64,000 nt of DNA from Chryseobacterium camelliae (GCF_027920545.1 NZ_CP115859.1:1426001-1490000); one strand, 5' to 3'. Shown: positions 36,333 through 47,217, counted from the stretch's first letter. The notes: generated from the sequence alone by a model not told the origin. Numbers and translations are program-made.

Positions 36333-36922
36333 ACTATCTTGCCCATTCTTTTCTCTCTTTTTCAGACGGACAGATTGTCGGTCAGTTTCTGGAAGATTTC
36401 ATCAGAAACAAAGAGCGTTTTTCTTTCCCAAAAGAAATTCAGGATGGGATTACCATGCACAGAGCTATCGATACCTTTACCGATTCACATCCTGCCATTC
36501 ATGAAGCAAAAAAAGCATTCAGTCCGTTGGTAAGATTATATGCAGGTGCTTTTGTAGATGTTTCTATGGATTATTTTTTAGCCAACGATTTGAGTTTACA
36601 TTCAGAAAAAGGGTGGAAAAATCATTCCCTGAAAGTTTACAGAGTATTGAATGAAAACAGTGAATTTTTATCCGAAGATTTCAAAAGAATGCTTGTAAAA
36701 ATGGAACACGACGATTGGTTGTACAATTATCGTGAAGACTGGGGCATCAAATTCAGCATTCAAAATGTATTGAATAAAGCAAAATATTTAGAAAAAGACA
36801 TCCCTGTTTTCCAGGCGTTTCTTGATAATAAAGACCAGCTTCAAAAGTGCTATAACGACTTTTTTCCTGATCTTCTGGCTCATGCAAAAGCAGAAAATGC
36901 GCTTCTGCAAATGGAAAGATAG
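36329..36922 (+). CDS. acpH: Acyl carrier protein phosphodiesterase (AcpH/DUF479)
   Basis: The 197-residue protein begins MNYLAHSFLS and carries the family motifs GQFLEDFIRNK, GITMHRAIDTFTDSHPA and YAGAFVDVSMDYFLA, with HD-like His/Asp metal ligands. The family removes the 4'-phosphopantetheine arm from ACP in E. coli. The start overlaps the VanW gene by 4 bp, making it the last gene of a three-gene operon. It ends 6 nt from the convergent DUF6702 gene; a short AGCAG / CTGCT repeat spans that gap. Confidence 0.9.
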   Translation: MNYLAHSFLSFSDGQIVGQFLEDFIRNKERFSFPKEIQDGITMHRAIDTFTDSHPAIHEAKKAFSPLVRLYAGAFVDVSMDYFLANDLSLHSEKGWKNHSLKVYRVLNENSEFLSEDFKRMLVKMEHDDWLYNYREDWGIKFSIQNVLNKAKYLEKDIPVFQAFLDNKDQLQKCYNDFFPDLLAHAKAENALLQMER

Positions 36923-36928
36923 CAGATT

Positions 36929-37429
36929 TTAAAACTGCTGATACAAATACCGGTTCGGGAAAGTCAGTTTTTCGCTTTTCCGGTTTCCGTTCACGATAAT
37001 ATGAACAATATTGATCTGATCGTCAAATAAATTATACAGGAAGCTCACCGCTGCTTCCACCTTTTTGGGAGCAACAACTGCCTCAGATTCCAGGTAAAGA
37101 TTGACCGATTCATTATCCTCTTCGTAGCCTACATAATTTATTTTCAAAAATTTATTGTCGTTTTTCAGCTTAAAATATTCGGTGCTGTAATTCTTTAAGG
37201 TCTCGTTAAGCTGGGTTTTAAATTTCGGATCGTTAAAATGGAGTGATTTACCATATTTAGTATTTAATGCGTTTTCAAGATCATCCAAAAAGAACCTTCC
37301 GGTAACTTCAAAAGTTTTTGATTTGGAATTGTAATTAATTTCCACCGAACCTACATGATAAGGATGCTTATCTTCTTTAAAAGAAAAAAGAAAAAAGATG
37401 CAGCACAAAAACAACAAAAGCTTTTTCAT
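36929..37429 (-). CDS. DUF6702-family exported protein
   Basis: The 166-residue protein starts with a hydrophobic export segment (1-18) followed by HPYHVGSVEINYNSKSKTFE, the pattern of the family I know as DUF6702. It also contains FLDDLENALN and a conserved C-terminal FPNRYLYQQF. The family has no known activity and is often found beside HupE/UreJ and M1 peptidase genes in Bacteroidetes. Here it is divergent from exactly those two genes, with a 69-nt gap. The domain name rests on recall; the export signal and the context are directly visible. Confidence 0.75.
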   Translation of the reverse strand: MKKLLLFLCCIFFLFSFKEDKHPYHVGSVEINYNSKSKTFEVTGRFFLDDLENALNTKYGKSLHFNDPKFKTQLNETLKNYSTEYFKLKNDNKFLKINYVGYEEDNESVNLYLESEAVVAPKKVEAAVSFLYNLFDDQINIVHIIVNGNRKSEKLTFPNRYLYQQF

Positions 37430-37498
37430 ATTCTCAACCCATTACTAAAACAGGTTCCGAAATTAATCATTATTTTCGTAATCTTTATTATTTAAGTT

Positions 37499-38080
37499 AT
37501 GATGCAGGATTTTCTATTTTATTTAAACCTCGGCTGGGAACATATCATTTCATTAGATGCTTTAGATCACCAGCTTTTTGTTTTGGCACTTATCGCCGTT
37601 TACTCATACAGTGACTGGAAAAAGATTCTGGTTTTGGTGACTGCGTTTACGATCGGGCACTCCATTACTTTAGCTTTAAGTATTTTAGATATTGTGAGAG
37701 TTCCTTCCGATTGGGTTGAGTTTTTGATCCCATTAACGATTGTCTTAACCGCTTTGGGAAATATCGCAATGAAAAATAAAAAACAGTCTCAAACTAAGCT
37801 CAATTATTATTTAGCTTTATTTTTCGGGCTTATTCACGGAATGGGATTTGCCAATACTGCACGAGTAATGATTGCTAAAAGTCAAAGCATCGCATTACCG
37901 CTTTTAGGTTTTAATGTAGGGCTCGAAGTGGGTCAGATTGTCATTGTTCTAGGGATTCTTATACTGCTTTTTATTCTTCTGAATCTCTTTAAAATCAATA
38001 AAAAAGACTGGATTCTGTTTGTTTCCTCAGGGGTTTTTGCATTATCACTAAAAATGACTTTGGAAAGAATTCCTTTTTAG
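37499..38080 (+). CDS. HupE/UreJ-family membrane protein
   Basis: A 193-residue integral membrane protein with about six helices. The family signature residues HIISLDALDHQLFV, FTIGHSITLAL and GLIHGMGFA carry the conserved His/Asp residues likely to bind metal (nickel or cobalt in hydrogenase and urease systems). No hydrogenase or urease gene is present nearby, so in this setting (DUF6702 and an M1 peptidase) the transported metal or role is open. Confidence 0.87.
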   Translation: MMQDFLFYLNLGWEHIISLDALDHQLFVLALIAVYSYSDWKKILVLVTAFTIGHSITLALSILDIVRVPSDWVEFLIPLTIVLTALGNIAMKNKKQSQTKLNYYLALFFGLIHGMGFANTARVMIAKSQSIALPLLGFNVGLEVGQIVIVLGILILLFILLNLFKINKKDWILFVSSGVFALSLKMTLERIPF

Positions 38081-38148
38081 TTTTGAAACATTTTCAAATT
38101 TTCAGCTACTTATCATTATATTTGAAAATTAATTAAATCATTTCGGTT

Positions 38149-40530
38149 ATGAAATTTAAAGTTTCAGCACTTTCAGTTCTTTTTTACATCGGTGCTTTTG
38201 CTCAAAACATCCAAAATAATCCGGGAAGTAATCATGGGAACAGATTCGAACAACTGGGAACCATTTTACCGACTCCCAATGTGTACAGAACAGCTTCCGG
38301 AGCTCCGGGTCATGCTTATTGGCAGAATAAAGCAGATTATGACATCACGGCTTTTCTTGATGAAGACAAAAGAAACCTGAAAGGCTCTGAAACCATTACC
38401 TATTACAATAATTCTCCGGATGATCTTGATTATATCTGGCTTCAGCTGGACGAAAATCAGCAATCGAGCATAAAAAAAGCAGATTTCCCTTTCTCTTCTA
38501 CTCTTCCGAAAGCAACGAACGATCAGCAGCTTAAAGCTTCTGAATTGCCTGTAAAAGATAATGGATATGGTGTAAATCTTGAAAAAGTAACCGATGCATC
38601 AGGAAACCCTTTGAAATATACAGTCAACAAAACCATGATGCGTATTGATTTACCAAAGGTTCTGAAAAAAGGAGAAAAATTGGTTTTCAAAATCGACTGG
38701 AATTATAACATTCCGAACCGAATGAAAATGGGCGGTCGTGGCGGTTATGAAAACTTTGCAGAAGACGGAAATGATTTATACACCATGACGCAATGGTATC
38801 CGAGAATGTGCGTTTACAGCGATTTCCACGGATGGCAGAATCACCAGTTTACAGGAAGAGGAGAATTTGCATTGGTTTTCGGGAACTTTAAAGTTTCAAT
38901 GAATGTTCCTGCCGATCACATTGTTGGCGGAACGGGAGAATGTAAAAACTATGATCAAGTATTAACAGCAGAGCAGTTGGCGAGATACAATAAATCTAAA
39001 ACTTCAGCCGAACCGGTAGAAATTGTAACGTTGGATGAGGCAAAAAGGGCAGAAAAAAATCATTCAAAACAAAGAAAAACATGGAATTTTGAAGCGCATG
39101 ACGTAAGAGATTTCGCATGGACTTCTTCCAGAAAATTTGTTTGGGACGGAATGGGTGTTACCATTCCTGAAAACAACAATAAAGTAATGGCGATGAGCTT
39201 CTATCCGAAAGAAGCTTACGGATTGTACAGGAAATTCTCTACAAAAGCCGTTGCACACACCATTAAAACCTATTCTGAATTTACCGTTCCGTATCCGTAC
39301 CCGGTTGCACAATCCGTTGAAGCATCCAACGGTATGGAATATCCTATGATCTGTTTCAATTACGGAAGAACGGAAAAAGACGGAACCTATTCTGAAGGGA
39401 TTAAAAACGGAATGCTGGGAGTAATTATTCATGAAGTTGGTCACAACTTTTTTCCAATGATCATCAACTCAGACGAAAGACAATGGAGCTGGATGGATGA
39501 AGGATTGAATACCTTCACGGAATATCTTACCGAAGAAAAATGGGACAACAAATTCCCTTCCAAAAGAGGACCGGCCTGGACGATCGTTGATTATATGAAA
39601 CTTCCGAAAGATCAGCTGGAACCTATCATGAGTAATTCTGAAAACATTATTCAGTTTGGACCGAATGCATATTCAAAACCGGCAACAGGATTGAATATCC
39701 TTCGTGAAACCATCATGGGAAGAGAACTTTTTGATAAAGCTTTTAAAACTTATGCAAAAAGATGGGCGTTCAAACATCCTGAACCTGCCGATTTCTTCCG
39801 CACCATGGAAGATGCAAGCGGTGAAGATCTGGATTGGTTCTGGAGAGGCTGGTTCTACGGAACAGATCCTGTTGATATCGCAATCGATAAAGTAACCATT
39901 GCTACTCCTGACCTGGAAACCGCTCCAAGACAGGTTTCAGAAAACAAGTATAAAGTTGACAAGCCTTTACAAAACGAGTTTGAAGATATTTCTAAAATCA
40001 GAAATAAGGAAGACAAAAACATTACTTTTTACGTAGAAAAAGATAAAGAAGCTCAGGATTTCTATTACAGATACGACAGAGGTCAGGAAAAGGTGGATGC
40101 CAATAAAGAATATTCAACAAAAACTGACGGAACCGAGCCTTTAACGCAGAAAGAAAAAAACCAGTTTAAAAATCTTACTGCTTATCAGATTGATTTTGTC
40201 AACAAAGGAGGTTTGGTAATGCCGATTATTCTTGAATTCACTTTTGAAGACGGAACAAAACTTACAGATAAATCTTCTGCACAGATCTGGAGACAAAACG
40301 AGCAAAAGGTTTCTAAAACCTATTATTTTGACAAAAAATTAAAGTCAATTCAGTTAGACCCGATGAGGGAAACTGCAGATATTGATACTTCGAACAATTT
40401 CTGGAGCCATGATAACGGAACTGCTGAAGTTTCCAAATTCCAGCTATTTAAACAAAAAGAAGGCGGAAATGTAAGAGGAGGCTCCAACGGAAGAGTAAAC
40501 CCGATGCAAGCTGCCGGAAAGAAAAACTAA
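38149..40530 (+). CDS. M1-family zinc metallopeptidase (aminopeptidase-like)
   Basis: The 793-residue protein has a signal peptide (1-18, ending AFAQ), an N-terminal beta domain (about 40-260) and a gluzincin core with HEVGH (428-432) and E451 in WMDEGLNTFTEY, matching the HExxH-18-E rule. The exopeptidase GAMEN motif appears only as the variant SNGMEYP. It probably trims peptides in the periplasm. A TATATTTG box at 38117-38124 may be the -7 element, without a well-spaced -33 TTG. It follows HupE by 68 nt. Confidence 0.93.
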   Translation: MKFKVSALSVLFYIGAFAQNIQNNPGSNHGNRFEQLGTILPTPNVYRTASGAPGHAYWQNKADYDITAFLDEDKRNLKGSETITYYNNSPDDLDYIWLQLDENQQSSIKKADFPFSSTLPKATNDQQLKASELPVKDNGYGVNLEKVTDASGNPLKYTVNKTMMRIDLPKVLKKGEKLVFKIDWNYNIPNRMKMGGRGGYENFAEDGNDLYTMTQWYPRMCVYSDFHGWQNHQFTGRGEFALVFGNFKVSMNVPADHIVGGTGECKNYDQVLTAEQLARYNKSKTSAEPVEIVTLDEAKRAEKNHSKQRKTWNFEAHDVRDFAWTSSRKFVWDGMGVTIPENNNKVMAMSFYPKEAYGLYRKFSTKAVAHTIKTYSEFTVPYPYPVAQSVEASNGMEYPMICFNYGRTEKDGTYSEGIKNGMLGVIIHEVGHNFFPMIINSDERQWSWMDEGLNTFTEYLTEEKWDNKFPSKRGPAWTIVDYMKLPKDQLEPIMSNSENIIQFGPNAYSKPATGLNILRETIMGRELFDKAFKTYAKRWAFKHPEPADFFRTMEDASGEDLDWFWRGWFYGTDPVDIAIDKVTIATPDLETAPRQVSENKYKVDKPLQNEFEDISKIRNKEDKNITFYVEKDKEAQDFYYRYDRGQEKVDANKEYSTKTDGTEPLTQKEKNQFKNLTAYQIDFVNKGGLVMPIILEFTFEDGTKLTDKSSAQIWRQNEQKVSKTYYFDKKLKSIQLDPMRETADIDTSNNFWSHDNGTAEVSKFQLFKQKEGGNVRGGSNGRVNPMQAAGKKN

Positions 40531-40549
40531 TAATACTTTTATAGCATTA

Positions 40550-41422
40550 ATGAAAAATCTATTCATATTTCTTTTTATCATTACATCTTGCTTGTTCTTT
40601 GGACAATCTGATGTATATTTTGGAAAGAAACCGCTTGTAGGAGCTGAAATCATTTTAGAAAACGGCAACATTAAAACAGGCTTTTTACAAGATTTTAAAA
40701 TCTCAAGATACTTGAATTCTGATTTACAATCTATAACCAGCATTGAGAAAAGACTGGATTATGATACTAAAGAATTCAAATTCAAAGAAAATGTTAATTC
40801 CTCTATTCAGAAGATCAATATTGCAGATGTAAAGAGAATTGTAATTCTAAATACTGACGGTTCTGAAAGACTTGTTTATGACAAAATGAAACTAAAAACA
40901 ATCAATTCAAAACATGAAGTGGTTGATTTAAACAAAACGGTTATCCTCCCTTTAGAACAGGAAGGGAAGCTTAACCTTTATGGAATTACTTTAATGTTAT
41001 ATAACACCATCTCCACTCAATTTGGAACTTCAATAAAAGGAGGCTATGGAACTACTTTGTTTATTCCTTATCTTAAACATGAAGACAGTGAATACGCTTA
41101 TCTTCCGTTTGATATTAACCGTATGAATCTTTTTAATTTGGGAAAACTTGAAGGAAAATTTAAAATAGCCCTGCAAGAAGCAACGAAAGCTTGTCCGGAA
41201 TTTCAAGCGAATATTGACGAAACAATGAAAGTCTTTGAACAACCGATGAAAAAGGAACTAAAGCAGATGTATTATGACAAGGAAGAAAAAAAGAAACAGA
41301 TTCGAAAAGCTACAAAAGATAAAGCCGAAGAAGAGTTTTTACAAATGAAAGTCGATGCTGAATACGGAATGGCACCTTATTTAAAACTTGTAAATGCTTA
41401 CAATCAAAAATGTACTAAATAA
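40550..41422 (+). CDS. Unknown exported protein (290 aa)
   Basis: The protein has a signal peptide (about 1-19, ending FFGQ), then a beta-rich stretch with repeated GK, LEN and KTGFLQDF patterns, and a C-terminal part (about 225-285) rich in Lys and Glu that is probably helical or coiled coil (KKELKQMYYDKEEKKKQIRKA). I do not recognise a family. It follows the M1 peptidase gene by 19 nt and is probably co-transcribed with it, ending at a strong terminator. Confidence 0.8.
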   Translation: MKNLFIFLFIITSCLFFGQSDVYFGKKPLVGAEIILENGNIKTGFLQDFKISRYLNSDLQSITSIEKRLDYDTKEFKFKENVNSSIQKINIADVKRIVILNTDGSERLVYDKMKLKTINSKHEVVDLNKTVILPLEQEGKLNLYGITLMLYNTISTQFGTSIKGGYGTTLFIPYLKHEDSEYAYLPFDINRMNLFNLGKLEGKFKIALQEATKACPEFQANIDETMKVFEQPMKKELKQMYYDKEEKKKQIRKATKDKAEEEFLQMKVDAEYGMAPYLKLVNAYNQKCTK

Positions 41423-41424
41423 TA

Positions 41425-41453
41425 AAGAACGTCCCGTGAATCGGGACGTTCTT
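41425..41453. terminator. Terminator between convergent genes
   Basis: AAGAACGTCCCG / CGGGACGTTCTT with a 5-nt loop. It lies right after the stop at 41422 and before the end of the reverse-strand gene at 41476. Confidence 0.88.
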
Positions 41454-41475
41454 CTTATAAAAAAGTTCATGGTTA

Positions 41476-43578
41476 TTAGTCTTTTAAACAGAATGCCTGG
41501 TTGGTGTACACCGGCGATGCCATAGATGCACTGTCTACAATCGTTTTCTGTTCCATTACCAGGGTAATGTTTCCACAGTTTTTATCTAGAGCAGTGGTTA
41601 CTTTAAAATCACCGTTTACCACATTTACGGTTCTTACCAGACTATTGGTTTCACCGACTCCGATTGCCTGTGGAACTCCTTCAAATTTCAGTTCGGTGAA
41701 TTTTCCGCCGTTTACCGCTAAATTAAATTTATAGATAAAGTTATCCGTCGCCGAGAATTTTCCTAAAATGACATCTCCTTTTTTGAAATGTACACATTCT
41801 CCTTCATCATTAATCCTCATGGAAACGTATGGCAACGTATTATCCATTTGAATAACCTGAGAATCTGTAGAACCATCTTCATGCTCAATAATCACATTCA
41901 GTTTACTATTCGTTCCCGGGCTGAACAGGGCTAATTTACTTTTCGTGTTCAGTTGATAAGGCTGATAAGTATAATAATTGGCTGCATCCGGAGTAATGGT
42001 AGTTTGTACGATATTGAATGAAGAATCGTAGCCCGTCAATACCAAAGGTTCGTTCACATAAGATGAAGCTCCGGAATCCATATTCACCACTTTAATTCTG
42101 TACTTCATTCCTGCATAAGGTGCTGAAACTCCATAAATGCTGATTTTACCCATAAATCGGCTTCCTGCTATGACAGGATTTTGATTATCCTCGAATTTCG
42201 CATTATTTAAAGTTAAGCCCAAAGCAGTATCGATAAAGTCTGCAGAAACGCCACCAATTACTAAAATTTTAGGGGAACTTCCTACCCATTTTTTAGGAGC
42301 AAGCTGAATGTAAGATTCTTTAGTATTTCCCCAATATGGAGTATCGAGACCGGTTGGTTCTACATTCCAGGATAATACGGCTCTTACTTTCAAAACTCTT
42401 GGGGTACCGCAAGGAAGTTTGAATTTAGAAAAATCATACGGCAGAATAGCAGAATAAGAAAGCCCTGAATGCCCCGGAATATCATGCAGATTTACGATAG
42501 AAGTCCCTACTTTCACCCACTGACAATTGGTAGATTCATCTTTTATCCAAAAAGTCACATATTCTTTGCTTCCTGACGAACACAGGTTTCCACCGTATCC
42601 GTAATTCTTTTTAGCAGTAAATGTTGCGACCAAAGCTTCATTATGATAATCTAAAGCCACACATCCCAGCTCTTCATAAGACGTATTTCCTTTGGAAGCG
42701 ATAAGGTTCGCCAATGCACCGGAAAAATCGAGTTTATTTTCTTCAAAAACCTGGGCTGCATTTATGGCTGCGGCTTTATCTTTTATATTAATTGCTTCCG
42801 CAAGAAAATTAAACCCTGATCTTTGAGGTTCTACATTGGCTTTTACTTTTTTGTAATCGACAATCAGCTCCGAAAATGCGACTTTATTGGCAGTCAGCTG
42901 TTTTTTGACATCAGCAAGCTGCTTTTCGGCAACTGGGTTGTTAAGAATGATATTATTAAGGGAAAGATTCGGGTTTAAAATGGATGTTTCAAGAATATGC
43001 CCCAAATTAGGAAGGATCACCTGTAATTTCAAAGGTTTTATCTGTATTTGTGCTTCTTTCACATTTCCCCAAACGTATCCCGGCTGTGTTAAATTAGGAT
43101 CATTTGCCGGAGGAATCGAATTCCAGCTCAAAACAGCTTTTACTTTTGGTAATAATGGTTTTGAACAAAGTTGATGCGAAGTGTTCAGCTTCATTCTTAC
43201 AGCAAATTCAATGGGTTTTTCCAAATTTTTATCACAGTCAAAAGTATCCGCAATATCATGAACGTTCACTCCTACATAACCCTGGTCTTTATAACCACCG
43301 CCAAAATCCACGTAAAATCTTACATATTCATGAGAACCTGCGCTACAAAGGTTGCCATTGTAGCCGGAAGATCTTTTTATTTTGATGATGGCAGTAAGCT
43401 CTTCTGAATTCGGATTGTACCCTATGCATCCTAATTCTTCATAAGACACATTAAAATTTTTCTCAAAGAATGCCAAAGGAGTGGCTAATTTCAGGTTTCC
43501 TTTAGCTGCTATATTGGCCATAAACAGGTGAGATTCGTTTCTGGCTACCAGCAATTGTTTTTCATTTAAATCAGGCAT
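41476..43578 (-). CDS. Large unknown protein with a duplicated domain (700 aa)
   Basis: I recognise no family. A domain of about 150 residues occurs twice (about 40-190 and 295-445). Both copies run SYEELGC, then GY-GNLCS-GS-EYV-F, then VNVHDI or VNLHDI, then PKVKAVLSWN or LKVRAVLSWN, and end WGN-KE--IQ. Cysteines and the GNLCS segment are conserved. The linker (about 195-290) is helical. The C-terminal third (about 450-700) is beta-rich and Ig-like without motifs. There is no signal peptide or T9SS tail, so it is predicted to be cytoplasmic unless exported by an unknown route. It is divergent from groES. Confidence 0.8.
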   Translation of the reverse strand: MPDLNEKQLLVARNESHLFMANIAAKGNLKLATPLAFFEKNFNVSYEELGCIGYNPNSEELTAIIKIKRSSGYNGNLCSAGSHEYVRFYVDFGGGYKDQGYVGVNVHDIADTFDCDKNLEKPIEFAVRMKLNTSHQLCSKPLLPKVKAVLSWNSIPPANDPNLTQPGYVWGNVKEAQIQIKPLKLQVILPNLGHILETSILNPNLSLNNIILNNPVAEKQLADVKKQLTANKVAFSELIVDYKKVKANVEPQRSGFNFLAEAINIKDKAAAINAAQVFEENKLDFSGALANLIASKGNTSYEELGCVALDYHNEALVATFTAKKNYGYGGNLCSSGSKEYVTFWIKDESTNCQWVKVGTSIVNLHDIPGHSGLSYSAILPYDFSKFKLPCGTPRVLKVRAVLSWNVEPTGLDTPYWGNTKESYIQLAPKKWVGSSPKILVIGGVSADFIDTALGLTLNNAKFEDNQNPVIAGSRFMGKISIYGVSAPYAGMKYRIKVVNMDSGASSYVNEPLVLTGYDSSFNIVQTTITPDAANYYTYQPYQLNTKSKLALFSPGTNSKLNVIIEHEDGSTDSQVIQMDNTLPYVSMRINDEGECVHFKKGDVILGKFSATDNFIYKFNLAVNGGKFTELKFEGVPQAIGVGETNSLVRTVNVVNGDFKVTTALDKNCGNITLVMEQKTIVDSASMASPVYTNQAFCLKD

Positions 43579-43626
43579 AATTTTTAGTTTTTTATATTTT
43601 CCCTACTTTTTTTTAGCATTTCAGGT

Positions 43627-43697
43627 TATGCTGCTCAACAATAATCCGTTATTGTTTAACAATGTAAAATTACATCACTATTATTATGTTGAGCATA
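43627..43697. repeat. Inverted-repeat cluster upstream of groES
   Basis: TATG-CTG-CTCAACA-ATAAT (43627-43645) is mirrored by ATTATTATGTTGAGCATA (43680-43697) with small gaps. Inside lies AACAATAA / TTATTGTT around CCG. The sequence differs from the CIRCE heat-shock operator. It lies between the 700-aa gene and groES and could regulate either or form an mRNA leader hairpin. Confidence 0.45.
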
Positions 43698-43861
43698 GTT
43701 GATTCACCCTAATTTCATACGTGAAAAAACCATTTTTTTCTTCCGTATTTTTCTGCCAAAATTTCACATCGGAAAAAAAATTCTGCCATTTCAGCCATCT
43801 CAAACCAATGGCACACATTTAGAGAATTACAACACAGAAATAATTAAAATATAAATATATT

Positions 43862-44140
43862 ATGTCAGTAAACTTTAAACCATTAGCAGACAGAGTTTTA
43901 GTAGAGCCTATCGCTGCAGAAACTAAGACCGCTTCAGGTATTATTATTCCGGACACAGCAAAAGAAAAACCACAGGAAGGTACTGTAGTAGCAGTAGGTC
44001 CAGGTAAAAAAGACGAGCCAACAACTGTGAAAGTAGGTGACAAAGTTCTTTACGGAAAATATTCAGGCTCAGAATTGAAACTGGAAGGAAAAGATTATTT
44101 AATTATAAAAGAGGGAGATCTTTTAGGAATTATTGGATAG
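43862..44140 (+). CDS. groES: Co-chaperonin GroES
   Basis: The 92-residue protein carries the Cpn10 motifs [13 protein letters not shown], the mobile loop [23 protein letters not shown] and [13 protein letters not shown]. It caps GroEL during folding. The normal Bacteroidetes order is groES then groEL a few tens of bases later; here another gene intervenes. The stop codon TAG is the first three bases of a heptamer repeat array. Confidence 0.97.
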   Translation: MSVNFKPLADRVLVEPIAAETKTASGIIIPDTAKEKPQEGTVVAVGPGKKDEPTTVKVGDKVLYGKYSGSELKLEGKDYLIIKEGDLLGIIG

Positions 44141-44165
44141 GCAGTAGGCTTCAAGCAATAGGCAA
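44138..44165 (+). repeat. Heptamer array, left side (TAGGCNN x4)
   Basis: Four consecutive 7-nt units: TAGGCAG, TAGGCTT, CAAGCAA, TAGGCAA. The first unit overlaps the groES stop codon and the last runs into the ATG of the four-helix-bundle gene. The inverse of this motif forms the array on the other side of that gene. Confidence 0.85.
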
Positions 44166-44524
44166 TGAGAGACTATAAAAAATATGATACTTGGAAAATT
44201 GCCCACGAGTTGGTAAAAGAAATTTATATTATTTCTGAAAATTTTCCAAAATCTGAACTTTTTGGGTTAACCTCTCAAATAAGAAGAGCATCTGTCTCTA
44301 TTCCAACAAATATTGCCGAAGGTTGTGGAAGATCAACCGACAAAGAATTTGCAAGATTTTTAGAAATAAGTTTAGGTTCTACAAATGAAACTGAATATTT
44401 ACTTCTTCTTTCCTGCGATTTAGGTTTCACAACTGAAAATACATTATCAAGCCTTACTCCAAAACTGAATTTAATCAGACAAAAAATTATACAACTTAGA
44501 AAAAAATTATTAAATAATAATTAA
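44165..44524 (+). CDS. Four-helix-bundle protein, 23S rRNA intervening-sequence (IVS) family
   Basis: The 119-residue all-helical protein has the family pattern KKYDTWKIAHELVKEIY, FPKSELFGLTSQIRRASVSIPTNIAEGCGR and FLEISLGSTNETEYLLLL. Relatives are encoded within intervening sequences of 23S rRNA and also occur dispersed in Bacteroidetes genomes; their function is unknown. This copy lies between groES and groEL, 24 nt after groES and 55 nt before groEL, and is framed by inverted 7-nt repeat arrays. The insertion is intact in frame and presumably co-transcribed with the chaperonin genes. Confidence 0.93.
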   Translation: MRDYKKYDTWKIAHELVKEIYIISENFPKSELFGLTSQIRRASVSIPTNIAEGCGRSTDKEFARFLEISLGSTNETEYLLLLSCDLGFTTENTLSSLTPKLNLIRQKIIQLRKKLLNNN

Positions 44525-44526
44525 CA

Positions 44527-46205
<1,679 letters not shown>

Positions 46206-46235
46206 CAGCGTCTCGCTGAGACAAATTTAATATAT

Positions 46236-46268
46236 AAACCGTTCTACTTTGTAGGGCGGTTTTTTTTA
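46236..46268 (+). terminator. Terminator of groESL
   Basis: AAACCG-TTCTAC / GTAGGG-CGGTTT stem followed by eight T. Confidence 0.85.
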
Positions 46269-46371
46269 TTCATCTAATTTATATTTAAAATATAATATTG
46301 GATAATCCATAATGCCGATTAATATGTAAATTTGGACATTCATCAGAAATATTATTTATTACTACCAAACA

Positions 46372-47217
46372 ATGAAAAAACAATTATCAATATTTATATT
46401 CTTGATTTTTATTACAAGTTCAAACTTATATGCACAACTTGATAAAAACGGAAATCCAATATTCAACAGTGAAAAAATAGAAAACATTAACTTCGAAGGT
46501 TTTGAAATAGTTTCAAGTTATTATACAATTAAAGATAATGTAGATAACAAACAATCATCAGTCTTCATAAATGAAAATCCTAATTTAGATGATTATTGGA
46601 ATTTTTCAACAAAGCTTCCCTCATACTATTTTATGGTTGTTGATAAAGGAAACATCAAAGGAATGCTGATATTAATCCCTAAAGAAGAAGACCATTCTTT
46701 TTTCTATAATGTGGTTATTCCTAACAAAAGGGAAAATTTTCAAATTCCGTCAAAATTAAAAGGAAATATAACAGAAAACAGGGCAAAAGAATTAGCAGAT
46801 ATCAAAAAGACTAAGGCAATCATCAATAATGATGTTTTAAAATTCAACAACAAAGATTTTCAGTTTATAAAATACAATGATGTTATTGAAGAAGTAAAAA
46901 ACATAGCAAAGGAAAAAATTATTGTCAATCATAAGGATGAAAATTCCAATATTGAAGAATATATTAAAGCAGAATCTAAAGGAGGAAGGTTCGATTTCAA
47001 AAATACTGTAGAAAAATATGATGGTTCTTTGATAAATTTCGACGGAGTCATGTACAACAAAAAGGACTTTGCCATATTGATGTGGGGTGCCGCCGTTAAA
47101 AAAGCCGGTATAACAGAACTCAACAAGGCCAAACTGCTCTGGCAAGAGATTAATGAGAGAAGTTTAACAGAACCGGAATTAAAAGCACTACAAAAAGGAT
47201 TTGAAACTAAATTTTAA
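46372..47217 (+). CDS. Unknown exported protein between groEL and its duplicated tail (281 aa)
   Basis: The protein has a signal peptide (about 1-21, ending LYAQ) and a lysine- and asparagine-rich mature part with no motif I recognise. The C-terminus (about 215-281) is helical: KKDFAILMWGAAVKKAGITELNKAKLLWQEIN. Base composition is visibly more AT-rich than groEL. A TAAATTTG box at 46327-46334 may be a -7 element, with the nearest TTG 26 nt upstream. The gene lies between groEL and a partial copy of groEL, which suggests that it came in with, or was trapped by, a recombination event. Confidence 0.75.
   Translation: MKKQLSIFIFLIFITSSNLYAQLDKNGNPIFNSEKIENINFEGFEIVSSYYTIKDNVDNKQSSVFINENPNLDDYWNFSTKLPSYYFMVVDKGNIKGMLILIPKEEDHSFFYNVVIPNKRENFQIPSKLKGNITENRAKELADIKKTKAIINNDVLKFNNKDFQFIKYNDVIEEVKNIAKEKIIVNHKDENSNIEEYIKAESKGGRFDFKNTVEKYDGSLINFDGVMYNKKDFAILMWGAAVKKAGITELNKAKLLWQEINERSLTEPELKALQKGFETKF

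Noticed and set aside
44165-44524. Evidence for a fragmented 23S rRNA gene nearby
   Set aside because: The four-helix-bundle family is known from 23S intervening sequences, but there is no rRNA sequence around this copy.
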